From Alloascoidea africana (taxonomy: Eukaryota > Ascomycota > Alloascoideomycetes > Alloascoideales > Alloascoideaceae): a stretch of 64,000 nt of DNA. Below are positions 10,876-19,873 of this stretch, piece after piece. The notes under the pieces were generated by a model that made no database searches, had not been told where the DNA came from, and was given only the letters and a program-made list of their open reading frames with translations. Positions within the stretch are counted from its first letter, which is position 1, and each line of letters opens with the position of its first letter. The stretch is from positions 124,001 through 188,000 of the forward strand of contig JAKTTT010000027.1 in the NCBI GenBank assembly GCA_030581615.1, written 5' to 3'. The position numbers were made by a program, and so were the translations under genes.

Positions 10876-12069
10876 TTAAAGAACTCTTTGATCATGAGAG
10901 TAATGGACAATGTGATACTTCAATCCACGCAAAGTTCTGTATCTCTGGTTGCAAACGTTACAAACAAATGGGTTTTCCTTCTCCAACTTCCTGCGAGCTA
11001 CCTCCGCTGCTTCTTCTGCCCCCCCTTTTGTAAAAGTGCCGTCCTTCTCCTTCTTCATGGTCTGACCCTTATGTCCATTCGCAAGATGGTACTTGAGACC
11101 ATAGTTGCTCTTGTAAGTCTTGGAACAGCCCCGAACTGGACAAGCAAGGCGGCTCTTGGGGCCAGTTAAAGGTTGAACATGGTCTTTCTTGGATTTATCA
11201 TCATTGGTTGGAGTTGGATTTTCATCTTCTTCGCCTGTACCCGGATCAGATTCCAAGCCTGGCACTTCAGGAGATACATGTTGATTTTGATTTTGACTTT
11301 TATTTAGTGTTTTGGGCGGGATTTTCGATTCAGAATCATGGACATCAATAACTTTTGGTTCCATTGATATATTGTTCTCTGATCCAAGCGCTGCTTCATA
11401 TTCTTTATTTCTGAATATCGGTTCAACATAAATATCACTCATTTTAACCGTTCTTTGGTCGACATACTCAACCACATCACTCTTGAACATTGCGATTTTC
11501 CGTCCAATGGCAAAGTCTGAAAGGTCACTCAAGAAGATTCTTGTGCTAGCAGGATCATTGTCAAAGTAAAAATGAGTTTCTTCAAAATGTTGAAACAGCT
11601 CATGTAGGTCAGCATAAAAATTATCACAACACCAGTAGCGTGAAGGTTCCGTAACTGAATCTATTGGGATTCTGTCGAAATCGTCATTGAAATCGTTTTC
11701 GTTGTAATCCTTCCAATTATTGTTGTTACTACTGCGTCTTTTTCCAAAAATATTGAATTTTTCTAATGCTAGGCCTGATGGCATAGGTACTGTGTTTAGG
11801 GCGTATACTTGCAGATTCTCTTCGCAGCTGGGTACTTCATCGGATATGAAATTGAGTGGTGAGAGATCAAACAGATTGAAATCATCATCAATATCATAAA
11901 TTGATGTTAATTCTACATTAGAGGAGCAATCGATTTCCTGATTCTGTTGTTTCTTTTCATTTTTTTGTTTCCCGTTATGGCGGTTTTGCAAACAGCTAGA
12001 TTCAAATTGGTCTTTGGTTTTACTAAGCGTTGTATTGATTGACCAATTTCCGCGGGCGGTTTCTCCCAT
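10876..12069 (-). CDS. SFP1: SFP1-like C2H2 zinc-finger transcription factor
   Basis: Sfp1 is a nutrient- and TORC1-responsive activator of ribosomal protein and ribosome-biogenesis genes. This 397-residue protein has three finger-like motifs. The first, near residues 143-165 (WCCDNFYADLHELFQHFEE), is the finger that in fungal Sfp1 proteins precedes an acidic region. The second is CPVRGCSKTYKSNYGLKYH, followed by NGHKG. The third, at the extreme C-terminus, is CNVCNQRYRTLRGLKYH. The paired xGLKYH fingers are the Sfp1 hallmark. The N-terminal half is acidic and Asn-rich, fitting an activation region. A decayed paralog lies directly upstream on the same strand. Whether this copy is the functional SFP1 or a sub-paralog cannot be decided without the rest of the genome. 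Confidence 0.75.
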   Translation of the reverse strand: MGETARGNWSINTTLSKTKDQFESSCLQNRHNGKQKNEKKQQNQEIDCSSNVELTSIYDIDDDFNLFDLSPLNFISDEVPSCEENLQVYALNTVPMPSGLALEKFNIFGKRRSSNNNNWKDYNENDFNDDFDRIPIDSVTEPSRYWCCDNFYADLHELFQHFEETHFYFDNDPASTRIFLSDLSDFAIGRKIAMFKSDVVEYVDQRTVKMSDIYVEPIFRNKEYEAALGSENNISMEPKVIDVHDSESKIPPKTLNKSQNQNQHVSPEVPGLESDPGTGEEDENPTPTNDDKSKKDHVQPLTGPKSRLACPVRGCSKTYKSNYGLKYHLANGHKGQTMKKEKDGTFTKGGAEEAAEVARRKLEKENPFVCNVCNQRYRTLRGLKYHIVHYSHDQRVL

Positions 12070-13041
12070 ATTAGCGTACTTTACTCAAACATCCAAAGCC
12101 AAGAAGAAATGGTGGTGGTGATAGGAAGAAGAATGAAAAGGTTAAGAAGAAAGATAAAGTAATAAATATCAACCACAAACAAAAAACTCTAGATCTGGAA
12201 AGAGTTTCCTTTTAAGTTTAGTCCCTGTGAAAACCCTGAAGTTTTAAAAGCATTAGAATCAAACGCAAACTGTCAACCCTCTTTTGTGTAAGATCATTGT
12301 TCATTGTACATCGTCAAACTTAAGTTCTGTAAACTTGTTTTTTGTTGGCTCTGTGGCTCTGTGTCTTGAACCGTTTAAATTTCATTCACATTATTGGTTT
12401 TTTTTGTTAAAACAAAACAAAACAAATCAAATTACAGAATCATCAATATAAGAATCATAAAGTTTGGATTTTTTCTTTTCATCTTCCCAAAAAGGATAAT
12501 TATTTGTTCATGTTACCCGCAGTTTAAACACAGAAACTGTATCTTTGCTTTTAAATAACAAAGAAGGGTTTGAATTTGATGATTTCTGTTAGGACTCGGG
12601 TGATATCCATTACGAGTAAGCTCGGTCTATAGCTATGTAAGTAGTTAGATCCCTATTCTATAGCAATTCAGCAGCTATGTGTGTGAATCACTGACCCCTA
12701 GCTTCCTTCCGGATCTAACAATTTCGAGCGGTAATCGGACTATCTACTAACTGAAACAATTTGACAAGTTTTAAGGATTTAAACAGTTGTTATTATTGTT
12801 ATTATTGTTATTATTGTTACTATTGTTACTATTGTTGTTGTTGTTATTATTATTCAATCCCCTATGGGAAAGTTCATGATAATGGTTTAATACCAATGAA
12901 GAAAGTTAAAAACACAAAAGCAAAACACCATGGCAAGCCGATTTTCTTACAATCTGATTTAATCCAACATTGAAGAAAAGAAAAAAAGAAAACCAAGGAA
13001 CTAGTAAAATCAAAACAGAAAAAAACAATACTAAGCGCTCT
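12070..13041. other. promoter region of the SFP1-like gene
   Basis: This 970-bp gap lies between the SFP1-like gene and the decayed paralog. It is AT-rich with a TTATTATTG / TTACTATTG simple repeat at about 12787-12855. A few possible short frames have no motif. Confidence 0.6.
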
Positions 13042-14730
13042 TCATTTGTGTGAGGAACGTTTCTGATGATTCTTCAACCCATTCAAAAATCTGTACTTTC
13101 TGTTGCAAATGTTACAAGAGTAAGGTTTTGCATTCTCCAATCTCTTTGCGGTTACCATTTGCTTCTATTTCTACGCCCACCATGGTCAAGCTACCATCCT
13201 CCTCTTTCCTCAAGATATGGCCCTTGTGACCTTTAGAAAGATGATATTTGAGTCCATTGCTGTTCTTGTAAGTTTTGGGACAGTTTCGAATTGGACAATC
13301 TTGAAGTCTACTGGGATCGGGCAAAGGTTGGGGGGCATTTTCTTCCGGATCATTAACACTTGAAATTGGACTATCATCTTCCTCGCCTGTGGACAACCCA
13401 TTTCCCAAATCTGGCACATTAGGAGATACATGTTTAATTTGACTCTCATTTGATGTTTGGGGAGTTATCAATTTAGACTTGAATTCAGTTTGTTGTTCAA
13501 GATTTGTGTCCCACTCATCAGATATACGAATATTTATAGGGATCGGTGATATGTCAATTGATGCAAAATCTCCGTTGTTAAAGAGCTCGAAGGGTAAAAT
13601 CTCATTCATGTTTACAATTTCCTGTTGCTCATACTCGAATTTCGTGAACCCTACAAAATTTGATATGTTTGTATCGTTAACATTGCCACTGTTATTGACG
13701 CTTGCAGATTGGTTGTCATAGTTTAATTGAGAAGTTTGGATATTTTGGGGCAACCTGTGCAAGTTCGGGTTAGAAACATTAACATGCTGGTAAGCTGAAG
13801 ATGTCTCGATCGAGCCTCTTTGGCATCTGTTGATGTCGCCGTTTAAATTGTTTAAATTGTTTAAATTGTTTAAATTGTTTCTAATATTAATGCTGCTACC
13901 TCCAGGAACATCGATTCCATTGGATGGCTTATTATATGAATAGGTCTTGGTGCTTGTACTTGATTATGTACTGTCCCGTTGGATCTCATGGCATATGAAT
14001 CTTGTCTTTGTAATTGCACTGGCTTTGGAGCACTTGCAGTGGTTTACATAACATATTGGCCAACGCTTGGTGATTAGTCCTGTATCGGAGGAGTTCCGTT
14101 AGAACCTATAGCCTATTGAGATGCAATAGGTGGTGGTTGTCTTGGATATGGACTAGTTCCGTTGGATGACCTATCTCACTCTTGACACTTCTATTGGTTT
14201 GGGTGCTGTTCCATTAGATGCCATAGTATAAGTACCTGCTCTTGATGGTTGTGCTGGATTTAGAGCAGCGGTTGGCGTAGCAGATGGTTGTACTAGATTC
14301 TGAGTAGCACCGTTATAAGTCATAGCATATGGACCAGCTTTTGGTTGTACTGGATTTTGAGTAGCTCCGGTATGTCATAGCATAAGGGCCAGTGCTCACT
14401 GGTGGTGGGCACTGCTTCCGAGAAGTAGGTATTGTGTTTTAAGGTGCATGCGTTCTGATGCCCTTCATAGCTAGATGATGGTACACCAGATAAAGAACGT
14501 TGCGATAAAGGGGTTGAAGCTAAAGGTTATGAAGATACAAATTTACACATATCCATATCATAAAACGGGGTTGATTCTGTAAACTAAGGGATATCATTTG
14601 TATTCGGTTGTAAATGCTCGTTTAGGTCTGTTAGCAAACTTTGCATATCTATCGGCCCGTATAGGTCTGTAAGCGGCGGTTCATTTAAAGAAGCGATATC
14701 TGGCATATTTAAGGGGTTATTGGCTTCCAT
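13042..14730 (-). pseudogene. decayed tandem paralog of the SFP1-like gene
   Basis: Read on the minus strand, a start at 14730 (MEANNPLNMPDIASLNEP) runs 50-60 residues to a stop. About 700 bp of interrupted Gln/Pro/Asn-rich sequence follow, with repeated SNGT-type segments in changing frames. An open stretch from about 13960 to 13112 then contains an NNL repeat, STGEEDDSP and finger CPIRNCPKTYKNSNGLKYH. Its last finger (CNICNRKYRFLNGLKNH, near 13110-13060) is out of frame by one base just downstream of that stretch, so the open frame ends early. STGEEDxxP and GHKG blocks match the neighbour directly, proving paralogy. Several stops and frame changes show the gene is broken. An expressed short form using the intact central part cannot be excluded. 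Confidence 0.75.
13839..13880. repeat. 9-nt TTTAAATTG tandem repeat
   Basis: Four or more copies of TTTAAATTG encode an Asn-Asn-Leu run on the minus strand inside the decayed SFP1 paralog. Confidence 0.85.
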
Positions 14731-16284
14731 GTTTGGCTTGCTTTGCTCAAACAAGTAAAGCGTAAAGCGTGGAGTGAGAAGCAATAGTGATTGGAAGAAG
14801 ATAAAGAGTAGGGAGAAAATAAAAAGCAAAAATTGTCAAGTACAATGGTTTTTTTTTTTGGTTTTGGTCTAAACAAAGTCTTTCTTTTCAAGTAAGGTTC
14901 CTCAAAGAAAAAGAAACCCATTGATGTTCTATTTCTCTTACTAGTAATTAGTGTCAAACTGTCAATCTTTGCTTAAGATAATTATTCATTGTTCAATATC
15001 AAAAGTTAATATTTCTCTTTTCTTAAGCTATATTGATTTTAAAAGCCGGGCAGTAAAACATTTAACAATATCTTTACAAATTTTGACTATTGATAATACT
15101 ATTGGAAACATAAAATCATTAAAATCATTAATGGTTCATTTCAAATCACAAAAATTGATACTGATATTGATTCTAATGATGGGCGGGGGGTTTCACCTAC
15201 AGGAGGAGACCATAACTTAGATGTAAACTTTTTTTCAGGTCAAGAGAAACACATTATTCTTCTTTTGTTTAAATTGTTAACAAAGATAATCGTGATGTGT
15301 TACTATTATGGAAACACAGTTGAATAAAGAGTGTATGCTTTTTTTTTTCCAAAAAGGGTAATATATATTGGGTAACTGTTGATGTTGATGTTACCCGCAC
15401 TTTGGATACGTGTTTTTGTAAAAGTGCAAAAAAAAAAAGTTGAGAATTGGTGTAACGATCTAAATCTAAATTGATAGACTAGCTGTTATGTCGAGCTCTT
15501 GGGGGCTTGTTTGAAAACACCCAGCTTGGCGAGATGACACGGCGGTCATTGGCATAATTTTCTCGTTCCAATTAGCAATCGCCAAATCTTGCTGACTTGT
15601 GCAGGTAAGCTCAAAAAGAATAAGCATAAGAATAAGAATAAGAATAAGCTTTGGATTGATAGCACACACAGGTGGGGTGGCGCCAAAAACGCCACCCCTC
15701 TTTGTCCATGAACTCAGGGCCGATTCTAGTGTTTCTCATTACTGGTATCTACAAGGCGTCGAGGTTCATGCACTTGAAGCCACTGAAATAATTAAAAAAA
15801 TAAAATATATTAATGGAAATGTGGCCAGGATCTGGTCAAAATACAATTAATCAAAATAAACAAAAAAAACAAACACTTGCTTTCACATCGGAATTAAAAA
15901 CAGTCAAGAAAACAAACTAAACCCACAACAGACATCTTCACTTGATAAAGCAAAAAAAGCTACAAATCTCCAATGTCGAAAAAAGGAAGATTCAAGGGGT
16001 CAAGGGCTGTAAAAGGGGATGGGAGTGAGGAGGGGGACACGGGACAATAGTAGCTCGATACGAGTAGTGTATCAAAAAGGTTTCGTCGCAATGCCCCATC
16101 CCATTCTCTCCCATCTTGCCCTTTAAAAAAAACTGGCAAAAAGCAGTGTACTGTGTAACATGGTCCATTTTAAAAAACTATTTTTCTCTTCTTTCGCGAG
16201 TAAGCCAGGTGGTGGTGATTTAAAACACAAAAAAACAAACGCAAAAAAGATCAGGTCTCGATATGGGTACAAACTCTAGCAAAC
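14731..16284. other. intergenic, with a hairpin; no confident gene
   Basis: This 1.5-kb region is AT-rich with poly-A and poly-T tracts. It holds an AAGAAT-type repeat (about 15617-15648) and a strong GC hairpin at 15674-15698. Short open frames across the repeat and hairpin lack ATG starts or motifs and were not called. Confidence 0.55.
15674..15698. repeat. GC-rich hairpin, 9-bp stem, 7-nt loop
   Basis: GGGGTGGCG (15674-15682), loop CCAAAAA, then its exact complement CGCCACCCC (15690-15698), set in AT-rich surroundings. Its function is unknown. Confidence 0.85.
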
Positions 16285-16458
16285 TTATAGGAGCAGAGCG
16301 ACGGCACCGGCAACAGCAGCACCAACGACACCGGCGGAGACAACATTGCCGTTCATGGCAGCGTTAGAAGGAGAGGTTCCGTTGGAGGAGTTTGATTCGT
16401 TTGCGGCGGAAACGGCGGCAACAGAGGCCAAAGCGATGAGGACGGTCTTGAACTGCAT
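16285..16458 (-). CDS. small GPI-type cell-wall peptide (57 residues)
   Basis: This small gene encodes a 57-residue peptide with the complete layout of a yeast GPI protein. Residues 1-18 (MQFKTVLIALASVAAVSA) are a signal peptide. A short Ser/Asn/Thr-rich middle follows with NES, NSS and NGT sites, then a small-residue site around Asn36-Gly37-Asn38 and a hydrophobic tail ending ALLL. It resembles in design, not in sequence, small wall mannoproteins of the Ccw12 kind. A TATAAATA element sits about 100 bp upstream, at 16561-16568, and codons are strongly biased (many GCC, GTC, TCC), which suggests high expression. Nothing longer overlaps it in frame. Confidence 0.8.
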   Translation of the reverse strand: MQFKTVLIALASVAAVSAANESNSSNGTSPSNAAMNGNVVSAGVVGAAVAGAVALLL

Positions 16459-16872
16459 TTCTATTATGATTGATATAGATGGGTTTGTAGCGATCGAGGT
16501 CGAGCGAGGTCGTATATGAGGTAGGGGAGAAGAAAAAGGGAGGAAGGGCAGAGATAAGGGTATTTATATCTGTGCGCTGGAAGTTTAAACGCAGTGCAAG
16601 GCGAAAAAAATGAGTCTAGACCCACTGCCAGAAAACCACGCACAAACGCAAAAACAAATAACAGAAACAAACAGAGACGGCCAGCTGGAGCGAGGAGCGA
16701 GGAGCGAGGAGCGAGCGAATGGGCCAAGAGCGAGGGAAAGGGAAAGGGAAAGCTCACAGCTGAAGGCTCACAGCTGAAGGCTTTTGGTCTGGGACCAACT
16801 GGTTCGTACCGCCCGGATCTGGGACTCCCATGCTATCTCGAGACCCAAGACCTGGCGGGAATGTCTTATCTT
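16459..16872. other. intergenic with short direct repeats
   Basis: Upstream of the GPI gene there are GCGAGGA-type repeats (about 16690-16720), GGGAAA repeats (about 16733-16751) and a duplicated CTCACAGCTGAAGG (about 16752-16780). No gene was recognised. Confidence 0.6.
16561..16568 (-). promoter_or_regulatory. TATA box of the small GPI gene
   Basis: TATAAATA on the minus strand, about 103 bp upstream of the ATG at 16458. Confidence 0.6.
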
Positions 16873-17658
16873 TCACACACTGCTGAGAAGGAGCCTGTCC
16901 AGCTGGTCCTCGCTCAGGTCGTCGCCGAGCAGCCGTAGCGCCCGTGCGATCTGTTTGGTGTGTTCCATCGCTCTTGCTCGCGGTCTGCCGCCGTGAAACT
17001 CGCTCTCCTTGAACCCGCCATCCCTGCCCCAATCCAGCTGTGCAGCACCTCCGTCGCAAGCCCTCCTGCCGCTTCCAGTTGGAGTTGCGACCAGCGAGGG
17101 CGAGCCCAAGCCTGAGCTAGAAAGACCAGGCGCCGTGGACTTGGACTTCGGCGTCTGGCTCGAAGCCCGGGCTCGGGCTCGGGCTCGTCCGACCAGAGCG
17201 GCCGCACGCTCCACGGCCAGCTCGCCCATCTGTTCCGCCAGCAGGTCGACTCTGCCAGTGTCACAAACCACTATGATGAAAATGGCACCGCAGCAGAGCC
17301 CGCTGGCAAGGAGCAGTAGAAACACAAGGGTCCAGATACAAACCCAAAGGCACCCCCATGCCAGACCCACTAGTGCAACGCACCTTGTCTTTTTCAGTAT
17401 CCTGCTCACAAGGCCTGTAACCGACCCATCTGGTCCAACCCTTTGTTCTGCCCGTTTTCCTCGTTCTGGTCCTGCTTCCCTTCCCAAAACTTGTTGGAAA
17501 AGCCCAAGCTCGTGATCCCCCGGTTCGGATCCAGTAAGCCATCTCCATGCCGCCACAGCGTTTGAAATGAATTTTACCATGCTGGTTCTACTTCTACCTG
17601 GTTCTGAACTTGAAATTTTGATGGGTTCAGAGCGCTTGTCCCGTTTTGCCGCTTCCAT
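16873..17658 (-). CDS. GC-rich hairpin membrane protein, unknown function
   Basis: I do not recognise this 261-residue protein. Its key feature is one long hydrophobic stretch of about 40 residues around positions 95-135 (starting CVALVGLAWGCLWVCIW), long enough for two helices with a tight turn. An amphipathic segment follows (DLLAEQMGELAVERAAALVG), then an Arg-Ala run and a Ser/Pro-rich linker. The C-terminal part is charged (LGDDLSEDQLDRLLLS). Such hairpins occur in ER or lipid-droplet proteins, but no family motif supports a choice. Codon use is much richer in G and C than in neighbours, and the opposite strand is also open as a result. The start ATG at 17658 is the first in the frame. 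Confidence 0.5.
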   Translation of the reverse strand: MEAAKRDKRSEPIKISSSEPGRSRTSMVKFISNAVAAWRWLTGSEPGDHELGLFQQVLGREAGPERGKRAEQRVGPDGSVTGLVSRILKKTRCVALVGLAWGCLWVCIWTLVFLLLLASGLCCGAIFIIVVCDTGRVDLLAEQMGELAVERAAALVGRARARARASSQTPKSKSTAPGLSSSGLGSPSLVATPTGSGRRACDGGAAQLDWGRDGGFKESEFHGGRPRARAMEHTKQIARALRLLGDDLSEDQLDRLLLSSV

Positions 17659-19873
17659 CTTTTCTTTTGACCACTATGTGTAGACAAGACAAGAGTTGTG
17701 GTTCTAGATGTGGCACCCTGTAGTCCCGATGGAATCAATCTCCAGCCCCAGTTGTTGATTAACCCCCCAATCTAGAAATCTCCCCTTCTCGGCTTGAATG
17801 TGTGTCCTCAGGCAAATCATAAACCTCTGCTCCAGTTTACTATACATCTGTTCTTCCCAAATCGAAACCTCCAGAGCAATGTTCAAACATCATTTTCCTC
17901 TTCTTTATTTATCCGTTTGCTAATGCCGTTTCTATTTCCGCTTTTGTTCCATTATAATGTTATCTCTTCTTCTTCCCTTCTATTATCATGCTCAAGAGAT
18001 TCACCAAAAAAAGAAAACTGAAATGACGTCAAATTGAGTAGCAACAATGAGTGTGCTGTGCTCGCTTCCAGAATCTCAATTGTCTGATGCCAAACTCTTG
18101 GCTATTCTAACCTAACCTAACCTAACCTAACCTAACATGGCCATTTCCATTTCACCTGTTTGGACGAAGGCGCAAGTAAGTTCTCAGGAATCCCAAGACG
18201 AGACCAATCCAATCATATATTTTTAGTGCGTATTTGCTTGTTTGATATCTAGAACTAGACAAATAACAAACTTTTGATCAATCGAAGCGGTTTCAGATTG
18301 ACTACAGTGTAGTTTGTTTCTTGATGCCTGAATAGAGTTGAACTCTGCATGATAATGAATCCTCTTATCAATGTTTGCACTGGCGTGTAGCGTGGCGTGG
18401 CGAAGAGTTTTAAGAAGTTACTTAGGGTATCTGTCTAATCTTCGTCTTTTCGCACCCAGAGGGTCTCCCGAGGGTGCCTGAAACACTAGTCTATCTAAGT
18501 TGGAAGCAATATTTGTGATCTCTCTGTTGTACACAAGTTTGTATGGGTGGTCAAGTATAATACAGGACAGATGCAACCAGGTACCAACCAACAAGATTCG
18601 GCACCTCCAGTACCAGATCCCCCAGCGAGGGGAATCGCCCAAGGGGGAGTTCCTGGGTCATTTACAAACACAGCGAAAACAAGCGTTCGCGGGCTCGAAA
18701 GAAATTACAGCCTAAAACAAAACCAAGACCAAAACCGTAAACACAGGGGGAGAAATTTGCAATTATCGATCCAGGGGCTTGCTTGTCTGTAACTGACAAT
18801 GAGGAACCGAGGGGAGATGTCCCGGGCTCTGAAAAGACAAACGCTTACTACGAGCACAAACGCACAGACTGGCTTACTTTTAGGCATCATTCTCCATCTC
18901 TCGAGATATACGAGAATGAGAACAAGTGCTCCTTCCTCGTTCCTTCCTTCCGATGCGTGACCAGGAGACACCCTCAATCATGTTCAACTTCAGTCCCCGT
19001 TGCCTTAGAGAGAGGCCCAATTGTGACGGTCACGGCGCCAAACGGCATTCTCTCGAGCTCAGCTACAACCACTCCTACTCCTCTTCTCTGGCTTGTAGAA
19101 CCAGCGGTATCAACACGGTTGATTTTTCTTGCGTTTGGGCTGCCATGTGCTACTACTTACTCTCTTGCCGAACCTTATATATACAGCTTTAGATTAGCAG
19201 AATAGATGTTCTTTCCTCTCACAGACTCCCACGCCCATGGCTCCTCCAGCCGAGCCCGGCATCTGTTTCAACTGTCAAACCCACTCCATTTGCATCTTTT
19301 TGTCTCCTGTCAAGACTCAGGAGAAGCCCGTCCAGGCCCATGCGGCTCTTAGCTAAGGATCTGCGGCCTCTCAGTCAGACCCCGGCCCGGATTGCCCGAA
19401 TGGGCCTCCTGCACGCGTCCGGATCCGGCACACACCTTCTCCTATTTTTGTCCCTCCTGCTCTTTCTTTCATCCGCAACATCTCCTTTCTCTTTCTTTTC
19501 GACATCTTTTTTTTGTTCTCATCTTCTTCCGTCTTCTTTCACACCCACTTTGTTTTCTTTTCATCCTCTTGTTCTCATTCCTGTTCACCACCACCTCTGC
19601 CCTCCCACTATTGTTTGCCTTGCTCCTTGCCCCTGCTCGCGCTCCCACTCCCACTCTGTTGTAGTACATAAAGAATAAGCCTCCTCTATCTCATCTTTTA
19701 TTATCATTCATCTATCCCCTGAACCCTAAAGGCACGAACGCACGCACGCACTTGTCTTTGAAACCTCAAACTTTTGCCATCCACCTCTCTTTCTTTCTCT
19801 CTTTCTCTCTTTCCAAATCTCACTCTCCCTTTCACTTTCACTTGCGCACCTTGTCACTACTCAGCGCCCTATC
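17659..19873. other. large divergent intergenic region
   Basis: These 2.2 kb lie between the hairpin membrane protein (-) and the DH-BAR gene (+). They contain six CTAAC units at 18107-18136, a GC-rich patch with a CCGGATCCGG palindrome near 19420, and a long pyrimidine-rich tract (about 19440-19850) just upstream of the GEF start, typical of a yeast promoter. No gene was recognised. Confidence 0.55.
18107..18136. repeat. CTAAC x6 (TTAGG-like on the other strand)
   Basis: Six perfect head-to-tail copies of the pentamer CTAAC. The complement reads GTTAG/TTAGG repeats, similar to some telomeric units, but the array is short and internal. Confidence 0.9.

Noticed and set aside
18107-18136. True telomere
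   Set aside because: Only six units, internal to unique sequence, with genes on both sides.
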